Assembly: GCF_949987515.2 (NCBI RefSeq)
Contig: NC_082683.1
Span: 100,613,918-100,677,917, forward strand
From: Delphinus delphis
Lineage: Eukaryota; Chordata; Mammalia; Artiodactyla; Delphinidae
Direction: 5' to 3'
Length of the DNA: 64,000 bases
Made by a program: the position numbers and the translations under genes. Positions 22,100-33,801 of the stretch are shown here, piece by piece; the stretch's first letter is position 1; each line of letters opens with the position of its first letter. The notes below the pieces were generated by a model. That model was given only the letters and a program-made list of their open reading frames with translations, was not told the DNA's origin and searched no databases.

Positions 22100-23480
22100 C
22101 ACCTTGAAGAGTAATACTTAGAATATGCTTTAGTGAGCATATTCTTGTGATGATTTTGTCTGAACGTTTGTTTATCCATTCTCATCTGGAAAGGATTTTT
22201 TTGTTTGATATGTATTTCTAGTTGGCACACTATATGTTAAAACTATATGTTTTAGAACACTGAAGGTAGCATCTTGCTTTCTTTTGGCTTCCTTTGTGTC
22301 ATTTTTCAACCTAACTGTTGAACCTTTGAATATAAGTTAGCTTTTCCCTCTATTGTGGCTTTTTAGATTTTCTTTGCCTTTGATATTTTAGCATTTTCAG
22401 TATGATATGTTAAGATATATGCTTAATCTTATTTTACAGCTTCTTGAATCTGTAAATTAATGTCCTTTATTATTGCTTTCCTTCAAACATTATACTTGCT
22501 CTATTCTCTGTTTCCTCTCATTCTGGAACTTTGAATAAAAATCATGTTAATTTTCTCTATCTTCTGTGACTCTTAATTTCTTTTCCATCTTTTCACAGTT
22601 TTGCTTTTCTGTGCCTTATTCTTGACGATTTCTTTTCACCTATCTTGTCATTCACTAATTCTCTCTTCATTTGTTTCTCACCCACTATGAACTCTTCCAA
22701 TTTTATTTTCAGTTTTAAGATGTTTAAGATGTTATTCTTACTTATTTTTCAAATCTGCTATTCTACTTTATATAATTTTCTGTTTCTTATTATTTTCAAG
22801 GTTTTTATTCTTTAAATATACTAAGAATAGCTATTTTATAGTTTCTTTCTGATAATTCTTTATCTTAAATGTTTGTGGGCCTCATACTGTCTTTTGTTTC
22901 TGATATATTTTAGCCCAGATTTTGTTTTATTTATTTAGCCTTGTTTTATTGGGTGCCTTGTTGTCTTTGACTACATGTTTATTATTTTTCTTGAAAAAAT
23001 TTGTAAGTATTGTAAGCCTTGCCTAGTATGTAAGTAATTTAACTTCCTCTTTGGAGGATTCCTATTTACTTTTACCATGTGCATGGTGGCTCTACCCACC
23101 TTAAGTCCGTTTCATGGCTTGGGATTAACTGGACCACTCAGGTGATGTGAACCTGTGCTGTAGATTTGCTTGAGAGTTTGTTTACTTTTGCTCCCTCCAC
23201 ATATAATGATTGTTCTATCTTATTGTACAAAGGTTTAATTCTTGGGCTTCTTACCTTATATAGTCTTTGGATTTTCATATTTCTTTTTCTCATTTCATCA
23301 TAATTTCAAATCAAAAGTCCAGCTTTGCCAAGACCTGCAAATTCCCCTGAGGCAAAAGCAGGTTTTGTACTTATCTTACTTCTCTAAGTTTCTATTTTCC
23401 CTTCACTTTGTGCCTGGTAATTTCTTATTATTTTGTTGGCAGTTTAGTGATTTTAATGTTCTTAATATTTGATCCTGAAT
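22100..23480 (-). mobile_element. Decayed old L1 (ORF1-type region)
   Basis: 'tccattctcatctggaaagg' and 'tggcacactatatgtt', followed by T-rich sequence with 'tctttaaatatactaag', resemble the antisense of the ORF1 and 5' part of old L1s. Substitution is heavy and there are no usable frames. Confidence 0.45.
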
Positions 23481-23597
23481 TTTTATTCCTTTTTAGAGGA
23501 ATGTTTGTTTGAATGACATACCTCACTATTACCCCAGTGAAATTGTCAGTTTCAATTTTATATGTCATTTCTAGATAGTTTTAGGACATCTTCCTTA

Positions 23598-23654
23598 TTT
23601 CTTTTCTTTTCTTTTCTTTCTTTCTTTCTTTCTTTCTCTCTTTCTTTCTCTCTT

Positions 23655-23722
<68 letters not shown>

Positions 23723-23805
23723 TCTTCCTTCCTTCCTTCCTTCCTTCCTTCCTTCCTTCCTTCCTTCCTTCCTTCCTTTCTTTCTTTCTTTCTTTTTCTT
23801 TCTCT
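23598..23805. repeat. 208-nt uninterrupted polypyrimidine microsatellite
   Basis: Every base of the + strand from 23598 to 23805 is C or T. The order is (CTTTT)n and (CTTT)n, then CTCTCTTT units, then (CTTC)n, then (CTTT)n. It abuts the 3' end of a minus-strand SINE, so it most likely grew from that SINE's A-rich tail. The long open frames on both strands here are products of the simple repeat. Confidence 0.97.
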
Positions 23806-24008
23806 ATTTATTTTTGTGGTTCGCGGGCCTCTCACTGTTGTGGCCTCTCCCGTTGTGGAGCACAGGCTCTGGACGTGCAGGCTCAGTGGCCATGGCTCAC
23901 AGGCCCAGCCGCTCCATGGTGTGTGGGATCTTCCCGGACCGGGGCACGAACCCGTGTCCCCTGCATCGGCAGGCGGACTCTCAACCACTGCGCCACCAGG
24001 GAAGTCCC
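23806..24008 (-). mobile_element. CHR-type SINE (compact, young)
   Basis: The head is at 24008 (gggacttccctggtggc in reverse complement), followed by the box 'ccggtccgggaagatccc'. The tail leads into the polypyrimidine tract. A likely target duplication is 'ccttatttctttt' at 23593-23605 against 'ccttatttgtttt' at 24007-24019. Confidence 0.9.
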
Positions 24009-24030
24009 CTTATTTGTTTTAGTATTTTTG

Positions 24031-24155
24031 TTTTTTTTAAATTTTTGTCTGCACCCCACGGCATGTGGGATCTTAGTTCCCCGACCAGGGATCAAACCCG
24101 TGCCCCCTGCATTGGAAGCGTGGAGTCTTAACCACTGGACTGACAGGGAAGTTCC
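24031..24155 (-). mobile_element. Short tRNA-derived SINE
   Basis: The copy is about 125 bp: an oligo-T tail, 'ctgcaccccacggcatgtgg', the box 'ccagggatcaaacccg' and the head 'gacagggaagttcc'. It sits 22 bp from the previous SINE in the same orientation. The flanks 'ttttagtattttt' and 'ttttagttttt' may be its decayed duplication. Confidence 0.82.
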
Positions 24156-24179
24156 TTCTTTTAGTTTTTAAAAATGATA

Positions 24180-24560
24180 TAATACTTATTTTTTAAATTC
24201 TACAGCCAGTAATTCTAACATCTGAAATCTTACAGTCAGGTCAAAGTCTGTCTATTGTTCATTCTACTGACTTTGCTCGTAGTGCTTTGTTTACTCTTGT
24301 GAATTTTGATTGCGAGGTCATGTAATTTCAGCTGTGGAAATTCTTTAAGGCCTGAACTGGAAGTATATTTTTACAGAGGAAATTTACATTTGCAGCTTCT
24401 GGAATCCTGGGGGAACTTAGGGGAACTTCAAACTAAGTTTTGGCTTGGAGCTTTTTAGGATATTCAAGCAGCATATATTCTGTTCCCACACATGCCTAAG
24501 TACTAGTTTGTGATTATGATTTCTCAGAGGAGACACTTATTGACAGACCATTATAAATAG
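24180..24560 (-). mobile_element. Decayed L1 fragment
   Basis: 'ccagtaattctaacatctg' and 'gtcaggtcaaagtctgtc', followed by 'tgtgaattttgattgcgagg', resemble the antisense 5' region of old L1s. Confidence 0.45.
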
Positions 24561-24699
24561 TATGATAATAGACAACCTTTAGTTATCATTGCCCCCTTTC
24601 CAGATCTACTTTTCCTATTTTTTTCTGAGAGTTGGAGCACTAGCCCCTTCATTTCTACACAGATTTTGAGATTGGAATTTAAAAAAAATATAAACCTGG

Positions 24700-25210
24700 A
24701 ACATTATTCTGTTGTTTAACATCCTTCATTGTTTTTCATGACTTAGGAAGCGTACACCTCTGAGCAAGTTATATGAATCCTGTTATGATTTTGTCATTAT
24801 TTTTCCAATCATATCTGCTATGATTTCTCCCTCATACTTTAAGTTTCATGCTATTGAAATATATTTCCTTTAGATTGCAGAATGTGTCATCCTGTCTCTT
24901 CCATTTTTGCCTTTGTATATGCTCTTTCACATCTCTTGTGATTTTCTCCCAACTCCCATTACTCTTGTTAATTGTTACTGGCTTTCAAATGTTTCAACCC
25001 AGTTGTCATTTTCTGGAACTTTCCCTCTCTATGTCTGTCTCCCCTTACCTCTAACTGTTACTGGTCCTATTAAGCTTTGGTGTCCCCTCTATGTATTGAT
25101 ATATTCCCAGAATTTCTAGTGACTACCCATCAGCACTTATCTTTGATTATTTGTCTGCCTGCCCAGTTGTACTGTAAATACCTTGAATTTTAAGGTCCAG
25201 TTTCTGTATA
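24700..25210 (+). mobile_element. L2 LINE relic
   Basis: 'aacatccttcattgttttt', 'actggctttcaaatgtttc' and 'ttctagtgactacccatc', then 'gtactgtaaataccttgaa', occur in L2 3' order, in sense orientation. Confidence 0.6.
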
Positions 25211-25214
25211 CACT

Positions 25215-25455
25215 ATACCATCATTACCATCATCATAATAGTATTTAACATTTGTTGACTATATGCTAGAAAACACTGTGGTTAGATGTTTTAAGTTGCA
25301 TTATCGTGTGTAATCCTAACAGGAACTCTTCAAGATATGAATAACTATCATTTTACATGTGGGAAAAGTAGAGAGAGATTGGTTAAGTATCATGCCCAAG
25401 TGTAGGTAGCTAGTAAAAGGAAATAGAATAATTTGAACCCAGAGACGGGCATGAA
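25215..25455 (-). mobile_element. MIR SINE relic
   Basis: 'taacatttgttgactatatg', 'gtaatcctaacaggaactc', 'actatcattttacatgtgg' and 'catgcccaagtgtaggtag' are the antisense MIR order, with 'aatttgaacccagagacg' at the end. Confidence 0.7.
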
Positions 25456-25559
25456 CTGTTTTCCCTTAGTGTTTTTTATGAGGTTGAAAAGTGACTGCAT
25501 ATGTGTAAAGCATATAAACTAGCACCTGGCACTTAGGATTTAGTAAATATTTAGCTATC

Positions 25560-26138
25560 AAGTGGAGTCAGTATTTTTTTCATAATATTTAAATAAGTAA
25601 ATGCAATTATTTAGAAAAATATAAAAATCAAGATCGGGAATAATGAAAATCATGAATAATTTCACCATTAGGAGACAAATTACTTTTGAGATTTTTATGT
25701 GTATTCTTTCCTTTCACATGTACTATTTATATAAATACTGTTTTTAAGTTGCCCTTTTTATTCTATGGTTTTTATGAATATTCAAATTAGTAATAAATAA
25801 ATAAACATCTATATCATCATTTACAGTGGCTGGCTACATGATATACCATTGTATCACCATAATTTAATGTCTCCTTTTGGATATTTAGGTTGTTTCTAAT
25901 GCTTAGCTAGTACTAAAAAATGTAGCACAAAATGTCCCTATATATTCACCTTTGACTCCTTGGGCAATAACAATCTTGAAAGATCAGTAAAAGGTGATGA
26001 TATCAGTGCATCTGTATATGCATAATTCTCTCTCATTTTGGAGTATGTAATAGAGGAAAAAGTAATTGTTACAAATAATTTGTTTTCTTGGTATGTATTT
26101 TTTATTAAGTATTACCTATCTACAACTTTCTTTTTTAG
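25560..26138. other. Intronic sequence upstream of exon f, nothing recognised
   Basis: AT-rich intron with the text 'gttgcccttttt...ggctggctacatgatatacc', which recalls a fragment of an old L1 3' UTR (25740-25990). No coding sequence was seen. Confidence 0.4.
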
Positions 26139-26233
26139 AATTACAGAATGAAAGCTTAAAAGAATCAAATGAGAAGAAGGATCATTTGACATCAGAACTA
26201 GAAGATATTAAAATGTCTTTGCAAAGAAGTGTG
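26139..26233 (+). CDS. SYCP1: SYCP1 coding exon f (95 bp)
   Basis: The acceptor is a T-rich run ending ttttttag at 26138, and the donor gtatga starts at 26234. The exon completes a Lys codon, then reads LQNESLKESNEKKDHLT and SELEDIKMSLQRSV. This is the SYCP1 segment LQSENLKESIEKQDHLTKELEDIKVSLQRSV with several substitutions. It ends in phase 0, and the next intron is only about 0.5 kb. Confidence 0.94.
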
Positions 26234-26274
26234 GTATGATTTAAAAACTGATTAGTGTGTGATAATTCTCACAC

Positions 26275-26700
26275 CATCAGTCAGTCAACAAATATTTACT
26301 GAATGCTAATACTATGTACAAGGACCTGAAGCTTCAAACAGAGAAGATACAATCTCTGTCTGCAAATGCTTATAGTTTAGAGACATTTGATAAAAACACA
26401 TCAAAAGTATAACAGATACAAGACTATGCTAGGTACCAACATGATTCAGGCAAAAATTCTACAATGTTTCTAAGAATTGAAAGAACATTATGGGCTGGAT
26501 TGGTTAGGAAGACTCCATGGAGGGATTGGGAGTATAGGTGGGCTTTGGAGGAATGGTGAATTGAAATAAGAGTAGTGGGTGCGGCACTCCAGATTGGCCA
26601 GGGTGGAGTAGAGGAGGGGTGAAGGGATAAGGAGAGAGGGAGGGAGAGGCAGTGAATTACAGAAAGCAGATGAATTCAGCCTTTTTTCTTAAGGCCCTTG
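26275..26700. repeat. Ancient interspersed repeat between SYCP1 exons f and g
   Basis: 'agtcaacaaatatttactg', 'atgctaatactatgtacaagg', 'agaagatacaatctctgtc' and later 'ggtggagtagaggagggg' match the repeat class noted at 5040 and 50100. It fills almost all of the 505-bp intron. Confidence 0.5.
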
Positions 26701-26738
26701 GTTCATAGGGTTTTTTTTTTGTACTTTATTTCATTTAG

Positions 26739-26923
26739 AGTACTCAAAAGGCTTTAGAGGAAGATTTACAAATAGCAACAAAAAAAATATATCAGCTCAC
26801 TAGAGAAAAAGAAGCGCAAATGGAAGAATTTAATGAAGCTAAAGCTGCCCATTCATTTGTGGTTACTGAACTTAAAACTACTACCTGCAACTTGAAAGAA
26901 TTATTGACAACAGAACAGCAAAG
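26739..26923 (+). CDS. SYCP1: SYCP1 coding exon g (185 bp, largest in window)
   Basis: The acceptor catttag ends at 26738 and the donor gtaaaa starts at 26924. Sixty-one codons plus two bases begin STQKALEEDLQIATKK, include KAAHSFVVTELKTT and end LTTEQQ plus a split Arg codon. The block matches SYCP1 around STQKALEEDLQIATK and AHSFVVTE. Between the two anchors the sequence is more diverged from human than in the other exons, with several changes of charge (see findings). It is coiled coil throughout, phase 2 at the 3' end. Confidence 0.94.
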
Positions 26924-28145
26924 GTAAAAATACTTCTTATTTAACTGAATAAAAGCAATTTACTTCTAATATTCAGTGCCATTTTCTATTCATTGACAAC
27001 TGGCTTGTAATTCCTATAACAACTATAACCAAGTCTCTTTTTTATATATAAAGTGGGAACACATTTTAAGAGTTTGTATTGGGTAGGCAGGTATCCCAGG
27101 AAAAGATAGCAGGTATTCTCTAGGATAGTTCCCATGCATGCTTTTCATAGAGTTAAGCAATATAGACAAGCTCATAAGGGCTGATGCAGTGATATCACAT
27201 ATTTAATTAACTGGGGGTTATTAAATAGAAATAACTTCCTAGGTTGTTGGTTTGTTTTTACTGGGGTCTGTAACCTTCTTTGTGATTTATAAATTTAGCA
27301 ACTAGCCTGGTACAGAGTAGGTACTCAAACATTTTTAATAAATCAATGGATTAATGAATATGGTTAGGTATATATAAAATATTCATCTGCATTTCATCTA
27401 AATAGTTTTTCTAAAACTTGAGTTAAAAACTTCATCTGTTTTCCAGTACTTTGTATTAAGGAAATGTTTATATGAAGTTGTGTTATGAGGCCTAGGTAAT
27501 TATTTTTGTCCCATTAGTATAAGGGTTAATTAAGTCTGGAAGATGAAAGAGAGGAATAAGCTTCTCTCTGAAGTCATGACCTGGGCCTAGTAGAGTTTCT
27601 TCTCTACTGCTTGTGTATAGTGAAGGAAGGAAAACTAGATATTCTAGCTCAGCTAATCTTGTATATTCTTGATTGACCTATCCAGGTGATTTTCAAATTT
27701 TAAGTGACTTTGGATGTCATCTGTTCCAATTACCTCAGTTTTATAGATGAGGAAATGGAAAGCCAGTGGAGTTAAGTGAATTGGGTAATTCTCATATATT
27801 GTTCCTAAGGCAGAATTCAGTATAATAGTAGTTATGTACTCAATCTCTTTCAAAGTTCTAGGATGCATTAATTTGATTATCATCAATAGCTAAGAGCTAA
27901 ATCATGACAATAAGTTTGAGGGTTTATGTAGATGTAATTAATACACAACTATGTATGTATAATAGTAATATCTTGTTTTGAAATGTTACACTATCTGACA
28001 CAAAGTAGGTTGTCAAGAAATGTGTAATAATTGAATGAGTGAATCTATGAAAAGATATACTGTTGCTAAATTGCACCAGTTTTAGTTACTAGATGAATTC
28101 TGACTAAAAGAATATTTTACATTATGAACTAATATATTTCACAAG
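26924..28145. other. Intron between exons g and h with small L2 and MIR relics
   Basis: L2-type 3' ends are visible near 27295-27360 ('ctggtacagagtaggtactc') and 27985-28050 ('tctgacacaaagtaggttg'). An antisense MIR piece ('agatgaggaaatggaaagc') lies near 27745. The rest is unassigned. Confidence 0.5.
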
Positions 28146-28213
28146 GTTGGAAAGAAGTGAAGATCAATTGAAAGTACTTACCATCGAGCTTCAGAAGAAA
28201 TCAAGTGATCTGG
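28146..28213 (+). CDS. SYCP1: SYCP1 coding exon h (68 bp)
   Basis: The acceptor is acaag, ending at 28145, and the donor is a consensus gtaagt at 28214. The first base completes the Arg codon from exon g. The exon then reads LERSEDQLKVLTIELQKKSS and Asp-Leu, and ends with the first base of a Glu codon. It matches the human segment LEKNEDQLKILTMELQKKSS with conservative changes. The following intron is 22.6 kb and holds three large L1 elements. Confidence 0.94.
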
Positions 28214-28462
28214 GTAAGTTTTAGAGAATAACATATGTACATGATAATATTAACCAATTATAAAACCATCAACATTATTTCAGAATAAAATATAGTTTCT
28301 CCTCCATCATTTACCAATAGTGATTATTTGGTAACTATTAATTTGATTTTTCAAAGATAGAAAATTTAAATCTTAAGAAAGACTTTTCAGTTTCATTATG
28401 CAGTTCATACATACCTAGAATTGTAAGGAGCCTAACAGATGTTTTGTAGTCTTTTTTATTTT

Positions 28463-28474
28463 TCTTACTCTCCC

Positions 28475-28556
<82 letters not shown>

Positions 28557-29552
28557 CATAATTTTTTTTATACACCAGGTTCTGATTAGTCATCAGCTTT
28601 ATCCACATCAGTGTATACATGTCAATCCCAATCCGCCAGTTCATCCCGCCACCACCCCCACCCCCCGCTGCTTTCCCCCCTTGGTGTGCATACATTTGTT
28701 CTCTATATCTGTGTCTCAATTTCTGCCCTGCAAACCGGTTCATCTGTACCGTTTTTCTAGGTTCCACATATATGCGTTAATATACGATATTTCTTTTCTC
28801 TTTCTGACTTCACTTTGTATGACAGGCTCTAGATCCATCCACGTCTCAACAAATGACCCAATTTCGTTCCTTTTTATGGCTGAGTAATATTCCATTGTAT
28901 ATATGTACCACATCTTCTTTATCCATTCGTCTGTCAATGGGCATTTAGGTTGCTTCCGTGTTCTGGCTATTGTAAATAGTGCTGCAATGAACATTGGGGT
29001 GCATGTGTCTTTTTGAATTATGGTTTTCTTTGGGTATATGGCCAGTAGTGGGATTGCTGGGTCAGATGGTAATTCTATTCTTAGTTTTTTAAGGAACCTC
29101 CATACTGTTCTCCATAGTGGCTGCATCAATTTACATTCCCACCAACAGTGCAAGAAGGTTCCCTTTTCTCCACACCCTCTCCAGCAATTGCTGTTTTTAG
29201 GTTTTCTGATGATGCCCATTCTAACTGGTGTGAGGTGATACCTCACTGTAGTTTGCATTTCTCTAATAATTAGTGATGTTGAGCAGCTTTTCATGTGCTC
29301 CTTGGCCATCTGTATGTCTTCTTTGGAGAAATGTCTATTTAGGTCTTCTTCCCATTTTTTGATTGGGTCTTTTTTTTTTTTAATATTGAGCTGCATGAGA
29401 TGTTTATATATTTTGGAGATTAATCCTTTGTCTGCTGATTTGTTTGCAAATATTTTCTCCCACTCTGAGGGTAGTCTTTTCATCTTGTTCATGGTTTCCT
29501 TTGCTGTGCAAAAGCTTTTAAGTTTCATTAGGTCCCATTTGTTTATTTTATT
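28463..29552 (-). mobile_element. L1-A, 3' part (microsatellite tail, 3' UTR, ORF2 C-terminus)
   Basis: L1-A is antisense to SYCP1. Its tail side is a (CT)n/(TA)n run at 28470-28556. ORF2 ends at 28740, and a 262-residue open stretch reaches 29528. This contains the cysteine-rich L1 C-terminal motif ([18 protein letters not shown]) and YYSAIKRNE. The element is then interrupted by L1-B and resumes near 35497. A probable target duplication, tgtagtctttttt, lies at about 28444 and 39796. Confidence 0.88.
28470..28556. repeat. (CT)n and (TA)n microsatellite at the L1-A tail
   Basis: Pure and near-pure CT repeats run from 28470 to 28540 and are followed by (TA)n to about 28556. The tract lies between the target duplication and the L1-A 3' UTR, where the poly(A) tail should be, so it probably arose from the tail. 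Confidence 0.93.
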
Positions 29553-29931
29553 TTTTTATTAATATTTTTACATCTTTATTGGAATATAATTGCTTTACAA
29601 TGGTGTGTGAGTTTCTGCTTTATAACAAAGTGAACCAGTTATACATATACATATGTTCCCATATCTCTTGCCTCTTGCATCTCCCTCCCTCCCACCCTCC
29701 CTATCTCACCCCTCCAGGCGGTCGCAAAGCACGGAGCCGATCTCCCTGTGCCATGCAGCTGCTTCCCACTAGCTATCTATTTTACGTTTGGTAGTGTATA
29801 TATGTCCATGCCTCTCTCTCGCCCTGTCACAGCTCACCCTTCCCCCTCCCCATATCCTCAAGTCCATTCTCCAGTAGGTCTGTGTCTTTATTCCTGTCTT
29901 ACCCCTACGTTCTTCATGACATTTTTTCCCC

Positions 29932-32900
29932 TTAAATTCCATATGTATGTGTTAGCATATGGTATATGTCTTTCTCTTTCTGACCTACTTCACTCTGTAT
30001 GACAGACTCTAGGTCCATCCGCCTCATTACAAATAACTCAATTTCGTTTCTTTTTATGGCTGAGTAATATTCCATTGTATATATGTGCCACGTCTTCTTT
30101 ATCCATTCATCCGATGATGGGCAATTAGGTTGTTTCCATCTCTGGGCTATTGTAAATAGAGCTGCAATGAACATTTTGGTACATGACTCTTTTTGAATTA
30201 TGGTTTTCTCAGGGTATATGCCCAGTAGTAGGATTGCTGGGTCATATGGTAGTTCTGTTTGTAGCTTTTTAAGGAACCTCCATACTGTTCTCCATAGTGG
30301 CTGAACCAATTCACATTCCCACCAGCAGTGCAAGAGTGTTTCCTTTCTCGACACCCTCTCCAGCATTTATTGTTTCGAGATTTTTTGATGATGGCTGTTC
30401 TGACTGGTGTGAGATGGTATCTCATTGCAGTTTTGATGTGCATTTTTCTAATGATTAATGAAGTTGAGCATTCTTTCATGTGTTTTTTGGCAGTCTGTAT
30501 ATCTTCTTTGGAGAAATGTCTATTTAGCTCTGCACATTTTTGGATTGGGTTGTTTGTTTTCTTGTTATTGAGCTGCATGAGCTGCTTATAAATTTTGGAG
30601 ATTAATCCTTTGTCACTTGCTTCATTTGAAATATTTTCTCCCATTCTGAGGGTTGTCTTTTGGTCTTGTTTATGGTTTCCTTTGCTGTGCAAAAGCTTTG
30701 AAGTTTCATTAGGTCCCATTTGTTTATTTTTGTTTTTATTTCCATTTCTCTAGGAGGTGGGTCAAAAAGGATCTTGCTGTCATTTATGTCATAGAGTGTT
30801 CTGCCTATGTTTTCCTCTAAGAGTTTGATAGTTTCTAACGTCATATTTATGTCTTTAATCCATTTTGAGCTTATTTTTGTGTACGGTGTTAGGGAGTGAT
30901 CTAATCTCATACTTTTACATGTACCTGTCCAGTTTTCCCAGGACCACTTATTGAAGAGGCTGTCCTCCCTCCACTGTACATTCCTGCCTCCTTTATCAAA
31001 GATAAGATGACCGTATTTGTGTGGGTTTATCTCTGGGCTTTCTATCCTGTTCCATTGATCTCTCTTTCTGTTTTTGTGCCAGTACCATACCGTCTTGATA
31101 ACTGTAGCTTTGTAGTATAGTCTGAAGTCAGGGAGCCTGATTCCTCCAGCTTCGTTTTTCGTTCTCAAGGTTGCTTTGGCTATTCGGGGTCTTTTGTGTT
31201 TCCATACAAATTGTGAAATTTTTTGTTCTAGTTCTTTGAAAAATGCCAGTGGTAGTTTGATAGGGATTGCATTGAATCTATAGATTGCTTTGGGTAGTAG
31301 AGTCATTTTCACAATGTTGATTCTTCTAATCGAAGACCACGGTATATCTCTCCATATATTTGTATCATCTTTAATTTCTTTCATCAGTGTCTTATAATTT
31401 TCTGCATATAGGTCTTTTGTCTCCTTAGGTAGGTTTATTTGTAGATATTTTATTCTTTTTGTTGCAGTGGTAAATGGGAGTGTTTTCTTGATTTCACTTT
31501 CAGATTTTTCATCATGAGTGTATAGGAATGCCAGAGATTTCTGTGCAGTAATTTTGTATCCTGCTACTTTACCACATTCATTGATTAGCTCTAGTAGTTT
31601 TCTGGTTGCATCTTTAGGATTCTCTATGTATAGGACCATGTCATCTGCAAACAGTGACAGCTTTACTTCTTCTTTTCCGATTTGGATACCTTTTATTTCC
31701 TTTTCTTCTCTGATTGCTGTGGCTAAAACTTCCAAAACTATGTTGAATAAGAGTGGTGAGAGTACGCAACCTTGTCTTGTTCCTGATCTTAGTGGAAATG
31801 CTTTCACTTTTTCACCATTGAGGATGATGTTGGCTGTGGGCTTCTCATATATGGCCTTTATTATGTTGAGGAAAGTTCCCTCTGTGACTACATTCTGCGG
31901 GGTTTTTATCATAAATGGGTGTTGAATTTTGTCAAAGGCTTTCTCTGCATCTATTGAGATGATCATATGGTCTTTCTCCTTCAATTTGTTAATATGGTTT
32001 ATCACATTGATAGATTTGCGTATATTGAAGAATCCTTGCATTGCTGGAATAAACTCCACTTGATCATGGTGTATGATCCTTTTAATGTGCTGTTGGATTC
32101 TGTTTGCTAGTATTTTGTTGAGGATTTTTGCATCTCTGTTCATCAGTGATATTGGCCTGTAGTTTCCTTTCTTTGTGACATCTTTGTCTGGTTTTGGTAT
32201 CAAGGTGATGGTGGCCTCGTAGAAGGAATTTGGGAGTGTTCCTCCCTCTGCTATATTTTGGAAGAGTTTGAGAAGGATAGGTGTTAGCTCTTCTCTAAAT
32301 GTTTGATAGAATTCGCCTGTGAAGCCATCTGGTCCTGGGCTTTTCTTTGTTGGAAGATTTTTAATCACAGTTTCAATTTCAGTGCTTGTGATTGGTCTGT
32401 TCATATTTTCTATTTCTTCCTGTTTCAGTCTTGGCAGGTTGTGCATTTCTAAGAATTTGTCCATTTCTTCCAGGTTGTGCATTTTATTGGCATAGAGTTG
32501 CTTGTAATAATCTCTCATGATCTTTTTATTTCTGCAGTGTCAGTCGTTACTTCTCTTTTTTCATTTCTAATTCTATTGATTTGAGTCTTCTTCCTTTTTT
32601 TCTTGATGAGTCTGGCTAGTGGTTTATCTATTTTGTTTATCTTCTCAAAGAACCAGCTTTTAGTTTTATTGATCTTTGCTATTCTTTCCTTCATTTCTTT
32701 TTCATTTATTTCTGATCTGATTTTTATGATTTCTTTCCTTCTGCTAACTTTGGGGTTTTTTGTTCTTCTTTCTCTAATTGCTTTAGGTGCAAGGTTAGGT
32801 TGTATATTCGACATGTTTCCTGTTTCTTAAGGTGGGCTTGTATTGCTATAAACTTCCCTCTTAGAACTGCTTTTGCTGCATCCCATAGGTTTTGGGTCAT

Positions 32901-33743
32901 GGTGTCTCCATTGTCATTTGTTTCTAGGTATTTTTTAATTTCCTCTTTGATTTCTTCAGTGGTCACTTCGTTATTAATTAACGTATTGTTTAGCCTCCAT
33001 GTGTTTGTATTTTTTAGAGATCTTTTTCTGTAATTGATATCTCGTCTCATGGCGTTGTGGTCAGAAAAGATACTTGATACAATTTCAATTTTGTTAAATT
33101 TACCAAGGCTTGTATTGTGACCTAAGATATGATCTATCCTGGAGAATGTTCCATGAGCACTTGAGAAAAATGTGTATTGTGTTGTTTTTGAATGGAGTTT
33201 CGTATAAATATCAATTAAGTCCATCTTGTTTAATGTATCATTTAAAGCTTGTGTTTCCTTATTTATTTTCATTTTGGATGATCTGTCCATTGGTGAAATT
33301 GCGGTGTTAAAGTCCCCTACTATGAATGCGTTACTGTCGATTTCCCCTTTTATGGCTGTTAGTATTTGCCGTATGTATTGAGGTGCTCCTATGTTGGGTG
33401 CATAAATATTTACAATTGTTATATCTTCTTCTTGGATCGATCCCTTGATCATTATGTAGTGTCCTTCTTTGTCTCTTGTAATAGTCTTTATTTTAAAGTC
33501 TATTTTGTCTGATATGAGAATTGCTACTCCAGCTTTCTTTTGGTTTCCATTTGCATGGAATATCTTTTTCCATCCCTTTACCTTCAGTGTGTATGTGTCT
33601 CTAGGTCTGAAGTGGGTCTCTTGTAGACAGCATATATATGGGTCTTGTTTTTGTATCCATTCAGCCAATCTGTGTCTTTTGGTGAGAGCATTTAGTCCAT
33701 TTACATTTAAGGTAATTATCGATATGTATGTTCCTATTCCCAT
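29932..33743 (-). pseudogene. L1-B ORF2 (endonuclease-reverse transcriptase), broken
   Basis: It starts MGIGTYISIITLNVNGLN at 33743. The first 339 codons hold the endonuclease with NVNGLN, QETHF, YAPN, VGDFN, SRIDHIL and SDHNA, so the catalytic residues look intact. The reverse transcriptase follows, with [28 protein letters not shown] and the catalytic FADDMVLY in a 638-codon open stretch (30602-32518). It ends with a cysteine-rich region near 30300 and YYSAIKRNE. Frame breaks lie near 32755 (T-run one base shorter than in L1-C), 32525, 30628 and 30345. It could not make a complete ORF2p. It is a transposon gene, not a host gene. Confidence 0.92.
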
Positions 33744-33801
33744 TTTCTAAATTGTTTTGGGTTCGTTATTATAGGTCTTTTCCTTCTCTTGTGTTTCCTG
33801 T

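Noticed and set aside
23562..24131. Open frames of 189 (+) and 135 (-) codons
   Set aside because: They consist of Ser/Leu/Phe or Glu/Lys/Arg runs from the polypyrimidine repeat plus SINE sequence, with no coding signature.
30602..32518. Long open frame (638 codons) as a host gene
   Set aside because: It contains L1 ORF2 reverse-transcriptase motifs ([16 protein letters not shown]) and lies inside L1-B.
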